DNA from: Nostoc sp. GT001
GTDB lineage: Bacteria; Cyanobacteriota; Cyanobacteriia; Cyanobacteriales; Nostocaceae
DNA length: 14,434 nt
Assembly: GCF_030382115.1 (NCBI RefSeq)
Contig: NZ_JAUDRJ010000003.1
Span: 2,410,876-2,425,309 of the forward strand
Direction of reading: 5' to 3'
The notes under the pieces were generated by a model, which was not told where the DNA came from, did no database searches, and was given only the letters and a program-made list of their open reading frames with translations. Shown here one piece after another: positions 6,859 to 13,569 of this stretch. Position 1 is the first letter of the stretch. Every line of letters begins with the position of its first letter. A program made the translations under genes and the position numbers.

Positions 6859-7395
6859 TCAACGCGGTTCTTGAGGTATATTTAACGGTTGTCCAAAACG
6901 GTCATATACTAAAACATCCCACTGACCATTGTTACTAGACTCAAAAGCGATTCTGCTACCATCAGCGCTAATTGTAGGGTTACGGACTTCGGCTTGCAGG
7001 TTATTGGTCAAATTCCGCGATTGGCGTGTTTCTCTGTCGTAGAGAAAAATAGCCGATCGCCCCTGACGGCTAGCAGCAAACACAATATAACGACCATCTT
7101 GTGAAACGCTAGGATGATTTGCGATCGCATCAAAGGAATTTAAACCTGGCAAATCAACCAAATCACGATTTACCGTATCAAACATATAAACATCTTGGCT
7201 ACCGCGTCGGTCAGTAATAAAAACAATGTATCTCCCAGAAATTTGGGGGTTTAATTCCGACGCTAAACTATTGAGACTCCGACCCCCTGGATCAAAGGGA
7301 TAACTCAAAAGGCGAGGGTAGCCAAAACACCCAGTCAATAAACTTAAACAGAAAAATACAGGTATAAAAAAAACACGTTTCATATAATTAGTCAT
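6859..7395 (-). CDS. Short PD40-repeat (TolB-like) lipoprotein, copy 2
   Basis: A 178-residue predicted lipoprotein. A basic, hydrophobic signal peptide ends in the lipobox LLTGC (Cys23), so the mature protein should be lipid-anchored in the periplasm or thylakoid lumen. Three PD40/WD40-like repeats follow at about 47-73, 93-120 and 138-165, each with a GRYIVF or SRIAF strand and ending in YD or FD. TolB propellers need six such blades, so this protein has about half. It is paralogous to the next gene upstream (7451-8011) and lies 55 bp after it on the same strand. A second ATG at codon 5 (7383) is an equally good start; the first four codons overlap repetitive DNA and no ribosome-binding site decides. 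No enzymatic motif is seen. Probable role: a protein-binding or envelope lipoprotein, not defined further. Confidence 0.8.
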   Translation of the reverse strand: MTNYMKRVFFIPVFFCLSLLTGCFGYPRLLSYPFDPGGRSLNSLASELNPQISGRYIVFITDRRGSQDVYMFDTVNRDLVDLPGLNSFDAIANHPSVSQDGRYIVFAASRQGRSAIFLYDRETRQSRNLTNNLQAEVRNPTISADGSRIAFESSNNGQWDVLVYDRFGQPLNIPQEPR

Positions 7396-7418
7396 TAGTA
7401 ATTAGTCAATAGTCTCAC

Positions 7419-7443
7419 AACTCCTAACTCCTAACTCCTAACT
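7419..7443. repeat. AACTCCT heptamer repeat, about 3.6 units
   Basis: Three full AACTCCT units and a partial one lie between the two lipoprotein genes. The unit is the complement of the GAGTTAG-type units at 6757-6855, so the downstream lipoprotein gene is bracketed by the same repeat family. Confidence 0.85.
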
Positions 7444-7450
7444 TTCTCCC

Positions 7451-8011
7451 CTACGGAGGTGAACCTACGGTTGCACCGTTGGGAATATCTAACTCAATAT
7501 TTGGCCCCCGGTCTAGGACTTCAATATCCCACTGACCACGAGTGGCGGTTTCAAAGACAACATAACGTCCATCTGGACTAATATTTGGTTTTCTGACCCA
7601 GCCGCGATAAATTGGTGTGACAATTTGCGACTGTTGCGTAGCGCGATCGTAAAGCGCTACCACTGGTCTACCTTGATCGCTAGTAAGATAAGAAATATAA
7701 CGCCCGGTGTAGCTCAAACTAGGACTTTCGGCAATTGTCTCCTGTCGGTTTATCCCCGGTGTACCAATAAAAACTTGCCTCTCCAAATCGTACACTAGTA
7801 GCTGCTGATTACCATTCCGATTAGATACAAACGCTAAAAAGCGCCCGTTTCCACTCAAAGCAGGTTGCTCCTCGGTGTAGCGACTGTTAAGAGAAGTAGG
7901 CCCGATGGGAATATCGTTAGAACCACAAGATACAAGCAAACTTGTTAAACCAAAAACCAGGCTCCAATGAATTGGTCTTTGGAGCCAAAATGTAGGCGTA
8001 AATTTTTCCAC
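7451..8011 (-). CDS. Short PD40-repeat (TolB-like) lipoprotein, copy 1
   Basis: A 186-residue predicted lipoprotein starting at GTG; GGA lies about 11 bases upstream. The N-terminal hydrophobic segment (about 16-28) ends in the lipobox LVSC (Cys29). Three PD40-type repeats sit at about 48-75, 95-122 and 140-167, with the signature GRFLAFVSNR, GRYISYLTSD and GRYVVFETAT strands. The C-terminus ends in a short Pro/Gly-rich tail. It shares order and spacing of repeats, and the final GQWD motif, with the next gene downstream, so the two arose by tandem duplication. It starts 47 bp after ycf66 and is probably cotranscribed with it. With only three blades it cannot close a TolB-like propeller alone; pairing with the paralogue or dimerisation would be needed. 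Function unknown. Confidence 0.8.
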   Translation of the reverse strand: MEKFTPTFWLQRPIHWSLVFGLTSLLVSCGSNDIPIGPTSLNSRYTEEQPALSGNGRFLAFVSNRNGNQQLLVYDLERQVFIGTPGINRQETIAESPSLSYTGRYISYLTSDQGRPVVALYDRATQQSQIVTPIYRGWVRKPNISPDGRYVVFETATRGQWDIEVLDRGPNIELDIPNGATVGSPP

Positions 8012-8058
8012 CTCAACTGTTTTCCGTCGTCTCTAAACTTACTTGCACGCCAACTGTT

Positions 8059-8976
8059 TTAAATATCATCATCAAAATCGGTCAAATTATCTGGCCCCTC
8101 ATTTGGTTTTTCCATTGGGCTGTATGGTACATAATCAGTTGGGATTGCATCATCATCTTCGCGCGGTCTTCGAGGAGTTGAGTCAGTGGGTGGACGACGC
8201 CTTCTCGGTCTGGAAGAAATATCATCTTCACGACTTTCGGGACGCTGAGGCCCGTTATTACTACGGCGAGAAGGTTTTCTGACTTCCCCACCCGAACTTT
8301 CCCAATCATCAACTTGCCTAGATGAAGAACCCCAATTTTCATCTTCAGAGCTTTCAGAAGGGCGATTCACAGGACGACCAGAAGTCCGCCGACGCGTTCT
8401 ATCAGATGGAGCCTGTCTTTCACTACTGCTGCTGTTGCGGCGTTCTGAACGACGGGGGGGTTGCTCCTCGTAGTAGTTATCACGAGTAGAAATCTCATCC
8501 CTGCTACCGCGAATCCGGGCACGCACGGGGCGTTCTTCCTCGTCTTCATAAGGCAGTGGTTCTAAATCTGCATCCATTTCAGCTTGATACTTTCTGCGAT
8601 CGTTGTACGAATAGCGATCGCTAACCTGTCGGTCTTCGTCCACAATCGGAGTATTACGCTTTGCTTGCTGGGTAGCTATACTCCGCAGGCGAATACTTTC
8701 AACTGCAAAAAATACAGTTGTGCCAACTAAAAGCAATTGACCAAATTGTAGAATCGGGTCAAGCCGCCATCCTTGAAAGACCAGAATGAAGCCGCAAAGC
8801 AAGCCAACTGCTGCAAAAAAGATATCTTGATCTCGTGACAATTCTGGGCGCACAGTGCGGAGAAAATACAGTGCTGCCCCAGCCACAGCCAGGAAAATTC
8901 CTAGAATACTGGCTGAATTTGCCCCAAAATTTACCTGAGCCAGAAAACTGGCTGAGTTCAGCCCAAAATTTATCAT
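8059..8976 (-). CDS. ycf66: Ycf66-family membrane protein
   Basis: A 305-residue protein. Residues 16-96 match the conserved Ycf66 core (NFGANSASILGIFLAVAGAA, then RPELSRDQDIFFAAVGLLCG, then WRLDPILQFGQLLL), with three predicted membrane segments at about 22-41, 51-70 and 76-95. From about 97 to the end the protein is low-complexity, charged and probably disordered: rich in Arg, Ser, Pro, Asp and Glu, ending DFDDDI. The N-terminus has an extra in-frame copy of 13 residues (NFGLNSASFLAQV before NFGANSASILGIF). Ycf66 is found in cyanobacteria and some plastids; its role is not established, and a photosynthesis link is suggested by distribution. psbX lies upstream on the same strand. It starts at ATG with GGGA about 10 bases upstream. 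Confidence 0.92.
   Translation of the reverse strand: MINFGLNSASFLAQVNFGANSASILGIFLAVAGAALYFLRTVRPELSRDQDIFFAAVGLLCGFILVFQGWRLDPILQFGQLLLVGTTVFFAVESIRLRSIATQQAKRNTPIVDEDRQVSDRYSYNDRRKYQAEMDADLEPLPYEDEEERPVRARIRGSRDEISTRDNYYEEQPPRRSERRNSSSSERQAPSDRTRRRTSGRPVNRPSESSEDENWGSSSRQVDDWESSGGEVRKPSRRSNNGPQRPESREDDISSRPRRRRPPTDSTPRRPREDDDAIPTDYVPYSPMEKPNEGPDNLTDFDDDI
8909..8972 (-). repeat. 39-bp in-frame tandem duplication in ycf66
   Basis: Segments 8909-8933 and 8948-8972 are nearly identical (CTGGCTGA..., ending CCCAAAATTTA) at an offset of 39 bp. They encode residues 3-15 and 16-28 of Ycf66. The copies differ by a few bases, so the duplication is not brand new. Confidence 0.85.
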
Positions 8977-9113
8977 TGCTGTTTTCCCAATATCAAATCT
9001 ATGTTAGCGAGTCACAATTAAAATCACTACTGTAATTAGGCACGATATATTGAAGCTTCAAAGCCTCTGGCAAAGAAGCTCTGAAGCTATTCACCGAAAA
9101 GTAAAAACGTCTA

Positions 9114-9188
9114 TGTCTGTCAGCTACAACTGCCACCAGTCGCAATGTATGCTGCTTTTAGTGCAATTAAGTAGATAGCTGACAGACA
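9114..9188. repeat. Perfect 13-bp inverted repeat with 49-nt centre
   Basis: TGTCTGTCAGCTA (9114-9126) and its exact reverse complement TAGCTGACAGACA (9176-9188) flank 49 bases in the psbX-ycf66 gap. It might be a small mobile repeat, a long-loop RNA structure in the transcript, or an operator pair. No ORF lies between the arms. Confidence 0.6.
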
Positions 9189-9193
9189 ATCGA

Positions 9194-9220
9194 TTATGAG
9201 AGCTAATTTAACTCTCATAA
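9194..9220 (-). terminator. Hairpin after psbX
   Basis: TTATGAGAG (9194-9202) pairs with CTCTCATAA (9212-9220) around a 9-nt loop, three bases after the psbX stop codon. No U-run follows on the minus strand, so termination may be partial and read-through to ycf66 is possible. Confidence 0.5.
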
Positions 9221-9223
9221 GCA

Positions 9224-9343
9224 TTATGAACGCTGTATTTTATCTTTTTGGCTAATGAAAATTAGACCAACTGTAGCGGGGATTACAACAATTGCTGTAC
9301 CCCATAGCAGACTCCAAAGAAAATTTGCTAAAGAAGGCGTCAT
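9224..9343 (-). CDS. psbX: Photosystem II reaction-centre protein PsbX
   Basis: A 39-residue protein. It begins MTPSLANFLW, has a single membrane span at about 10-30 (rich in Leu, Ile, Val, Ala, Gly) and ends in ISQKDKIQRS, the conserved PsbX C-terminus. PsbX is a small single-helix subunit at the periphery of the photosystem II core, near cytochrome b559, and affects quinone exchange. The length matches the family. The ATG is preceded by GAGAAG at close spacing, a reasonable ribosome-binding site. That site is the right arm of an inverted repeat in the leader. The gene is followed by a hairpin and, 247 bp further on, by ycf66. Confidence 0.93.
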   Translation of the reverse strand: MTPSLANFLWSLLWGTAIVVIPATVGLIFISQKDKIQRS

Positions 9344-9344
9344 A

Positions 9345-9406
9345 CTTCTCAACCTTTTTTTACACACTTCATCCTAATTTTAATAGTGTATTACTTTCTT
9401 GAGAAG
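9345..9406 (-). promoter_or_regulatory. Nested inverted repeat in the psbX leader covering the ribosome-binding site
   Basis: On the minus strand CTTCTCAA (9406-9399) can pair with TTGAGAAG (9352-9345), which contains the presumed Shine-Dalgarno GAGAAG one base before the ATG. Inside it ACACT (9389-9385) can pair with AGTGT (9368-9364). The fold could hide the ribosome-binding site. The stems are short, and whether this region is transcribed is not known. Confidence 0.3.
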
Positions 9407-9633
9407 CCTCTAACTCTGAACTGCCAAACTTGGTAACTTCTTTCACCAGTTATTGAGTTAATCACATGGGCGAGTTCGCTTTTCTATTTCAGAAAGAAGT
9501 GACAGCATTTAGTTAAAATAAAGATCGGAGTGCTTTACAAAGCTTAAAATTTTGTAGCTATGTCTACGCAAAGCGCAACTTGCCTGCGCCTAAGTTTTTT
9601 TCTTTTGTTACAGATAGATAGTACCTAAAACCG

Positions 9634-9927
9634 ATGACTGGTGTTAACCTGACTGCTTGGATTCTTGGCCCTGTGTTAGGGGTGATGACATTCTTATTTA
9701 TATTTCGTATCATTCTCACTTGGTATCCGCAAGTGGATCTGAATCGTTTGCCGTTTAATTTAATAGCTTGGCCCACTGAGCCATTTTTAATCCCGTTGCG
9801 AAAGCTGGTGCAACCCATAGGCGGGGTAGACATTACACCTATTATTTGGGTTGGTATCTTTAGTCTCCTGCGAGAAATCCTACTAGGTCAACAAGGATTG
9901 CTGACTATGCTATCTCGTGTTAATTAG
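9634..9927 (+). CDS. ycf19: YggT-family membrane protein (Ycf19/YlmG)
   Basis: A 97-residue protein with two predicted membrane segments (about 10-30 and 68-86). Between them is the family's signature: WYPQ (30-33), PTEPFLIPLR (47-56) and PIGGVDITPI (61-70). This is YggT (PF02325), called Ycf19 in plastids and YlmG in other bacteria and chloroplasts. The family is linked to nucleoid or thylakoid membrane organisation and to assembly of membrane proteins such as cytochrome b6f in plants; the exact role in cyanobacteria is unsettled. Length is typical. The ATG has no visible Shine-Dalgarno sequence. It is convergent with accC. Confidence 0.9.
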   Translation: MTGVNLTAWILGPVLGVMTFLFIFRIILTWYPQVDLNRLPFNLIAWPTEPFLIPLRKLVQPIGGVDITPIIWVGIFSLLREILLGQQGLLTMLSRVN

Positions 9928-9932
9928 GGTAC

Positions 9933-9983
9933 AGGTTACAGGGGACAGGTTACAGGTTATTATAACCCTGTCCCCTGTAACCT
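9933..9983. terminator. 17-bp perfect inverted repeat between convergent ycf19 and accC
   Basis: AGGTTACAGGGGACAGG (9933-9949) and its exact reverse complement (9967-9983) enclose 17 bases that can themselves partly pair (GTTAT/ATAAC). Further ACAGGTT and AACCTGT units flank it, making this another heptamer-type repeat. The position between facing genes suggests a bidirectional terminator, though no T-run is visible. Confidence 0.7.
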
Positions 9984-10007
9984 ATAACCTGTAACCTTCC
10001 CACTTCC

Positions 10008-11351
10008 CTAACCGTTCATTTCCTGCACAAAATTTGTATAGACGTTACCCTGTAAAAACTGTGGAGTTTCCATAATTTTTTGATGAAACCCGATGGTGGT
10101 AGGTAGTCCAGTGATGGCACATTCTCTCAGTGCGCGTTTCATGCGGTTAATCGCAGTAGCTCTGTCTGGTGCCCAAACAATTAACTTGCCGATCAAAGAA
10201 TCGTAGTAGGGTGGGATTTGATAGTCTGTGTAAACGTGGGAATCAATCCGAACACCAGGTCCTCCGGGAGGCAGATAGCTACTAATCCGTCCAGGAGAAG
10301 GGCGAAAATCATGGTCGGGATCTTCAGCGTTGATTCGGCATTCGATCGCATGACCTCGTAATACTACTTGGTCTTGGGTCAGCTTGAGCCTTTCACCTTG
10401 AGCAATGCGAATTTGTTCAGCAACTAAGTCAATCCCAGTAATCATCTCTGTTACAGGATGTTCTACTTGAATCCGGGTGTTCATTTCCATAAAGTAGAAT
10501 TTACCGGATCTATCCAAGAGAAACTCAATAGTACCCGCCCCACTGTAGTTAATGAATTGGGCCGCTTTGACGGCAGCTTGTCCCATTTTCTCACGTAGGT
10601 CTTGGTCGAGAGCCGGACTAGGAGCTTCTTCTAACAGCTTTTGATTCCGGCGCTGAATTGAGCAATCCCGTTCACCCAAATGGATGACATTACCGTAGTT
10701 ATCCGCCAAAATTTGGAATTCGATGTGGCGGGGACGTTCAATAAATTTTTCTATGTAAACGCCAGAATTCCCAAAAGCTGCTCCTGCTTCGCCTTGGGCT
10801 GCGAGAAAAAGTTTCACAAATTCGTCTTCAGAACGAACTAGGCGCATACCCCGTCCCCCGCCACCTGCTGTAGCTTTGATCATCACTGGATAGCCGATAT
10901 CCTTGGCGAATCCTAATCCTTCTTGCTCGGATTCTACCAATCCCTCACTACCTGGTACTGTCGGGACTCCAGCTTTTTGCATGGTTTCTTTGGCAGTGGA
11001 TTTATCGCCCATCCGTCTCATAGCTTCTGGAGTTGGGCCAATAAAAGCAATATGATGGTCGGCACAGATTTCCGCAAACCGGGCATTTTCTGCCAAAAAA
11101 CCATAACCTGGATGAATGGCAGTAGCATTGCGCGTCAGTGCAGCAGCAATAATATTGGGAATATTCAAATAACTTTTACTGCTAGCGGGTTCGCCAATGC
11201 AAACCGCTTCATCAGCAAGTTGGACGTGCAGAGCATTACGGTCAACGGTGGAGTGAACCGCAACTGTGGCAATTCCCATTTCTTCACAGGCGCGGAGAAT
11301 GCGAAGGGCGATTTCTCCCCGATTGGCAATTAATATTTTGTCAAACTTCAT
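10008..11351 (-). CDS. accC: Acetyl-CoA carboxylase, biotin carboxylase subunit (AccC)
   Basis: A 447-residue protein, the usual length for AccC. It starts [18 protein letters not shown]. The N-terminal biotin carboxylase domain covers about 1-114, the ATP-grasp domain about 115-320 and the C-terminal domain about 335-442. The glycine-rich loop GGGGRGM is at 163-169. Catalytic and ATP-binding residues are in place: K117, K159, H209, K238, E276, E289, N291, R293 and E297, matching the E. coli set with at most a one-residue shift. The enzyme carboxylates biotin on AccB using ATP and bicarbonate, the first step of fatty-acid synthesis, in the cytoplasm. accB is not in the window, so the subunit genes are dispersed, as is common in cyanobacteria. 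It starts at ATG with no evident Shine-Dalgarno. Confidence 0.98.
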   Translation of the reverse strand: MKFDKILIANRGEIALRILRACEEMGIATVAVHSTVDRNALHVQLADEAVCIGEPASSKSYLNIPNIIAAALTRNATAIHPGYGFLAENARFAEICADHHIAFIGPTPEAMRRMGDKSTAKETMQKAGVPTVPGSEGLVESEQEGLGFAKDIGYPVMIKATAGGGGRGMRLVRSEDEFVKLFLAAQGEAGAAFGNSGVYIEKFIERPRHIEFQILADNYGNVIHLGERDCSIQRRNQKLLEEAPSPALDQDLREKMGQAAVKAAQFINYSGAGTIEFLLDRSGKFYFMEMNTRIQVEHPVTEMITGIDLVAEQIRIAQGERLKLTQDQVVLRGHAIECRINAEDPDHDFRPSPGRISSYLPPGGPGVRIDSHVYTDYQIPPYYDSLIGKLIVWAPDRATAINRMKRALRECAITGLPTTIGFHQKIMETPQFLQGNVYTNFVQEMNG

Positions 11352-11561
11352 TTTTTAGTTTCGATATCATTACCAGTAGATTGACATTTTCTCTGATCCA
11401 ACTTAAAACAACGCTTCCGCATTATTTCAAATTATTGCAGGAGATTCGCCACCCTGATCCTAAGCAAACTTGCATATTGCAGGCTTACTGCCTCTACGGG
11501 TCTTACTACACTAACAACATTGCTGCTGTAAGTCTTGGCTAGACTACCAAGCTGGGCTTTT

Positions 11562-11590
11562 GCATAGGCGTAGCCCGTCGTAGACATCGC
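11562..11590. repeat. Dispersed Nostoc-type intergenic repeat
   Basis: The segment centred on GGCGTAGCCCGTCGTAGAC resembles a short repeat abundant in Nostoc intergenic DNA. Only one clear copy lies in this window, so the assignment rests on memory of related genomes; a weak partial resemblance (ATGTCTACG) is at about 9560. Confidence 0.5.
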
Positions 11591-11742
11591 ACCCCGCCGA
11601 ACACAGTCGCTCTAGTAGCTCCAACCCTTTTCAATATCACTTGTACAACTGCTAAATTTCTGTCAGTCTGATACCGCCTGGAGAAAATTTATATTTTTGA
11701 GCAACTGAATTTAGATATCACCTTACTATAATTATTTTCTTA

Positions 11743-11751
11743 TGCTATAGT
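11743..11751 (+). promoter_or_regulatory. Extended -10 promoter element for tRNA-Leu
   Basis: TGCTATAGT fits an extended -10 element (TGn plus TATAGT) and lies 19 bp before the tRNA. A weak -35, TTACTA, sits at 11723-11728 with 17-bp spacing. A perfect TATAAT at 11727-11732 is an alternative. Confidence 0.5.
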
Positions 11752-11770
11752 CTATTCTTAGAGAAACCAT

Positions 11771-11851
11771 GCGGATGTGGCGGAATTGGTATACGCGCAC
11801 GCTTGAGGTGCGTGTGGCTTTGCCTTGGGAGTTCGAGTCTCCCCATCCGCA
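11771..11851 (+). tRNA. tRNA-Leu, anticodon GAG
   Basis: The acceptor stem GCGGATG pairs with CATCCGC (11844-11850), with discriminator A at 11851. The anticodon stem CACGC/GCGTG encloses TTGAGGT, giving anticodon GAG at 11805-11807, which reads CUC and CUU leucine codons. The long variable arm contains GGC/GCC, as expected for a class II tRNA. The T arm is GGGAG-TTCGAGT-CTCCC. The CCA end is not encoded. Confidence 0.96.
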
Positions 11852-11870
11852 TTTTTGCTTGTTTAAGCAT

Positions 11871-11914
11871 AGGGTCAATAGTTACAGGTCAAAAAACCTT
11901 AGACTATTGACCCT
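11871..11914 (+). terminator. Hairpin downstream of tRNA-Leu
   Basis: A perfect 12-bp stem (11871-11882 with 11903-11914) is continued inside by AGGT/ACCT around an A-rich loop. It starts 20 bp after the tRNA. There is no T-run after it, but TTTTT occurs directly after the tRNA at 11852-11856. It is a likely 3' processing or termination structure. Confidence 0.5.
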
Positions 11915-12048
11915 TAAATATTAAGTTTGTAGTGAAGACTTTAGTCCTTTTCGGAACCACTCAGTGCTTACTACATATTAAGAATTGCCTTGTCAAAGTA
12001 CTAGTTTTTTATGCTTTTATAGAAATAGGTGAAGTTTTGTAAAAAGCA

Positions 12049-12672
12049 TTGACTATTTCTTTTCCGCCGACAAACAACCTAACACTGCCACCAGCTTGGC
12101 ATCGCCTCACTCCGATTTGGCAAGGAGGGGAGGAAATAATTCAACAAAGTTTACCTCACACTCAGCTAGCACCTGCATGGCAGCTAATGCTTTTGGGTGA
12201 CGGCTCTCCAACACGTCACTTAGAATTGCTCACAGGTGAGGCTGTAGAAGTAGATGTTATTGATATGTCATTGATTGGCATCGACTTGGATGCTGCTCCT
12301 GAGTTAATCCAAGCTGTCCCAGAACCACGATTACGGCGACAAGTATGGCTGCGTACCGCTTCTGGTCAAAGATTAGCCTATGCTACTTCGTGGTGGGAAG
12401 CCAGTCATGTTGATGAGTATTTACAAAACCGTTCATTACCAATTTGGGCAAGTTTAGCTCGTCTTCGCACAGAATTGTATCGGGATGTTCGAGGAATTTA
12501 CTACGGTGACTCATTGGCACTAGAGTCTGGTTTTGGTGTAACTGGGCCTTTTTGGGGTCGCCACTACTTGTTTTGGCATCATGGGCAGCCACTGACATTA
12601 ATTTATGAAGTTTTTTCACCTTATTTAACTAAATATTTGGGGGCTATGCAATTAAATTCCAAAAATCAGTAA
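12049..12672 (+). CDS. Chorismate lyase-like protein (UbiC/DUF98 family)
   Basis: A 207-residue protein. The order of conserved elements matches chorismate pyruvate-lyase: a central VDVIDMS strand (68-74), RRQVWLR (96-102; R97 in the place of E. coli UbiC Arg76), GQRLAYATSWW (106-116), LRTELYRD (139-146), and a C-terminal LIYEVFSP (184-191) whose E187 corresponds to catalytic Glu155. Chorismate lyase makes 4-hydroxybenzoate and pyruvate; in cyanobacteria the product feeds the plastoquinone head group (Sll1797 is the Synechocystis example I recall). The only start near the 5' end is TTG at 12049, since an in-frame stop (TAA) lies three codons before it; AGGTGA is about 14-19 bases upstream. 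It is cytoplasmic, with no signal peptide, and stands alone as a transcription unit downstream of tRNA-Leu. Confidence 0.82.
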   Translation: MTISFPPTNNLTLPPAWHRLTPIWQGGEEIIQQSLPHTQLAPAWQLMLLGDGSPTRHLELLTGEAVEVDVIDMSLIGIDLDAAPELIQAVPEPRLRRQVWLRTASGQRLAYATSWWEASHVDEYLQNRSLPIWASLARLRTELYRDVRGIYYGDSLALESGFGVTGPFWGRHYLFWHHGQPLTLIYEVFSPYLTKYLGAMQLNSKNQ

Positions 12673-12690
12673 GAAGCCATGATGTAGGCC

Positions 12691-12723
12691 GATCGCTATC
12701 GAGTAAAAATAAGTAGCTGAAAT
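12691..12723 (+). repeat. 33-bp direct repeat, left copy
   Basis: This segment (GATCGCTATC, then AGTAAA, then AAGTAGCT and AAAT) matches 14234-14266 at 29 of 33 positions in the same orientation. Here it lies shortly after the chorismate lyase gene; the other copy follows the second Uma2 gene. The pair brackets the whole Uma2 patch. Confidence 0.75.
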
Positions 12724-12874
12724 CATGCAATGAAATTATCAAAGGAACGTTGAATTATTGTTGCAGCGATCGCTTCTGGTAGTGTGCCGTTAAACTAATG
12801 AGTTTTCGGTGATGCTTTGCCGTTGTTTAGCGATCGCATCCTCTTTAAAATAGAGTCATTCCCCAAGATCAACT

Positions 12875-12964
12875 ATGATTCAACTCAAAACCCAACTCAC
12901 CCTCAAAGAATTTCTCGCACTTCCCGATAAATTACACCTCAAGAAATCTTCCAACAAGCAATAA
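12875..12964 (+). pseudogene. Remnant of an Uma2-type gene N-terminus
   Basis: A 29-codon open frame starts MIQLKTQLTLKEFLALPDK, the typical opening of many cyanobacterial Uma2/DUF820 proteins (the LTLEEFLALPE form), and then runs into unrelated residues and a stop. The left edge of the 657-bp tandem repeat falls inside it (about 12928). It is probably the 5' stub of another Uma2 gene, cut by the rearrangement that built the array. It could still be translated as a short peptide, but a function is unlikely. Confidence 0.6.
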
Positions 12965-13569
12965 TTTCCTACTGATGTTAGCAAGAAAGACACGAGGAAA
13001 AATTTAATGAATACTGTTGTGCTAAATCTAGGACCGATTGCTCATTTAACCGATGAGCAATTTTATCAATTGTGTATTGCCAATCGTGATGTCAGCCTGG
13101 AAATGAACGCATCTGGAGAATTAATAATTGTGCCACCAGTAGGAGGAGAAAGCGGAAATCAAGAAGCAGATTTAATTACAGACTTAAATAATTGGAATCG
13201 TCAAGCTAAATTAGGGAAAGTTTTTAGTTCTTCAACTATCTTTATACTTCCCAACGGTGCAAAACGTTCTCCTGATGCTGCTTGGGTAAAATTGGAGCGG
13301 TGGGAAGCTTTAACACCAGAACAACGAAAAAAATTTCCGCCACTTGTACCCGACTTTGTGATTGAACTGCGTTCTGAGACAGATCGCCTTGCACCAATTC
13401 AAGAGAAAATGCAGGAATACATTCAAAATGGTCTGCGGTTGGGTTGGCTGATTAATCCTCAAGATCGCCAAGTTGAAATTTACCGACTTTTAAAAGCTGT
13501 AGAAGTTGTACAAATGCCAGCGATTGTTTCTGGAGAGGATATACTACCTGGATTTGAGTTGCAAGTATA
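12928..13569 (+). repeat. Tandem repeat unit 1 of the Uma2 duplication
   Basis: This 642-bp unit is repeated at 13585-14226 with an exact 657-bp offset. It covers about 79 bp of upstream DNA and the whole gene. Outside a 30-bp patch the copies differ at roughly 13 positions by my hand count. Past the end of the unit, unit 1 has AGTATA twice where unit 2 has it once. Confidence 0.93.

Larger units (their letters stand above)
11352..11770. other. Intergenic gap upstream of accC and tRNA-Leu
   Basis: About 419 bp with no convincing gene. It should hold the accC promoter (minus strand) and holds the tRNA promoter near 11743-11751. Positions 11562-11590 contain a GGCGTAGCCCGTCGTAGACA-type segment which, from memory, is a very common dispersed repeat in Nostoc genomes. 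Nothing else stands out. Confidence 0.6.

Noticed and set aside
8043..8549. Several ORFs overlapping the ycf66 3' half
   Set aside because: They arise from the repetitive Arg/Ser/Asp coding of the Ycf66 tail in other frames.
9564..9833. 89-codon minus-strand ORF opposite ycf19
   Set aside because: It is antisense to a clear YggT-family gene, with no conserved features.
10923..11333. 136-codon plus-strand ORF
   Set aside because: It is antisense to accC, which is unambiguous; the length reflects codon bias of accC.
11444..11494. Short minus-strand peptide containing GSGWR as a PatS/HetN-like signal
   Set aside because: The motif is not RGSGR, the frame is about 17 codons, and nothing else supports translation.
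12383..12619. 78-codon minus-strand ORF
   Set aside because: It is antisense to the chorismate lyase-like gene.
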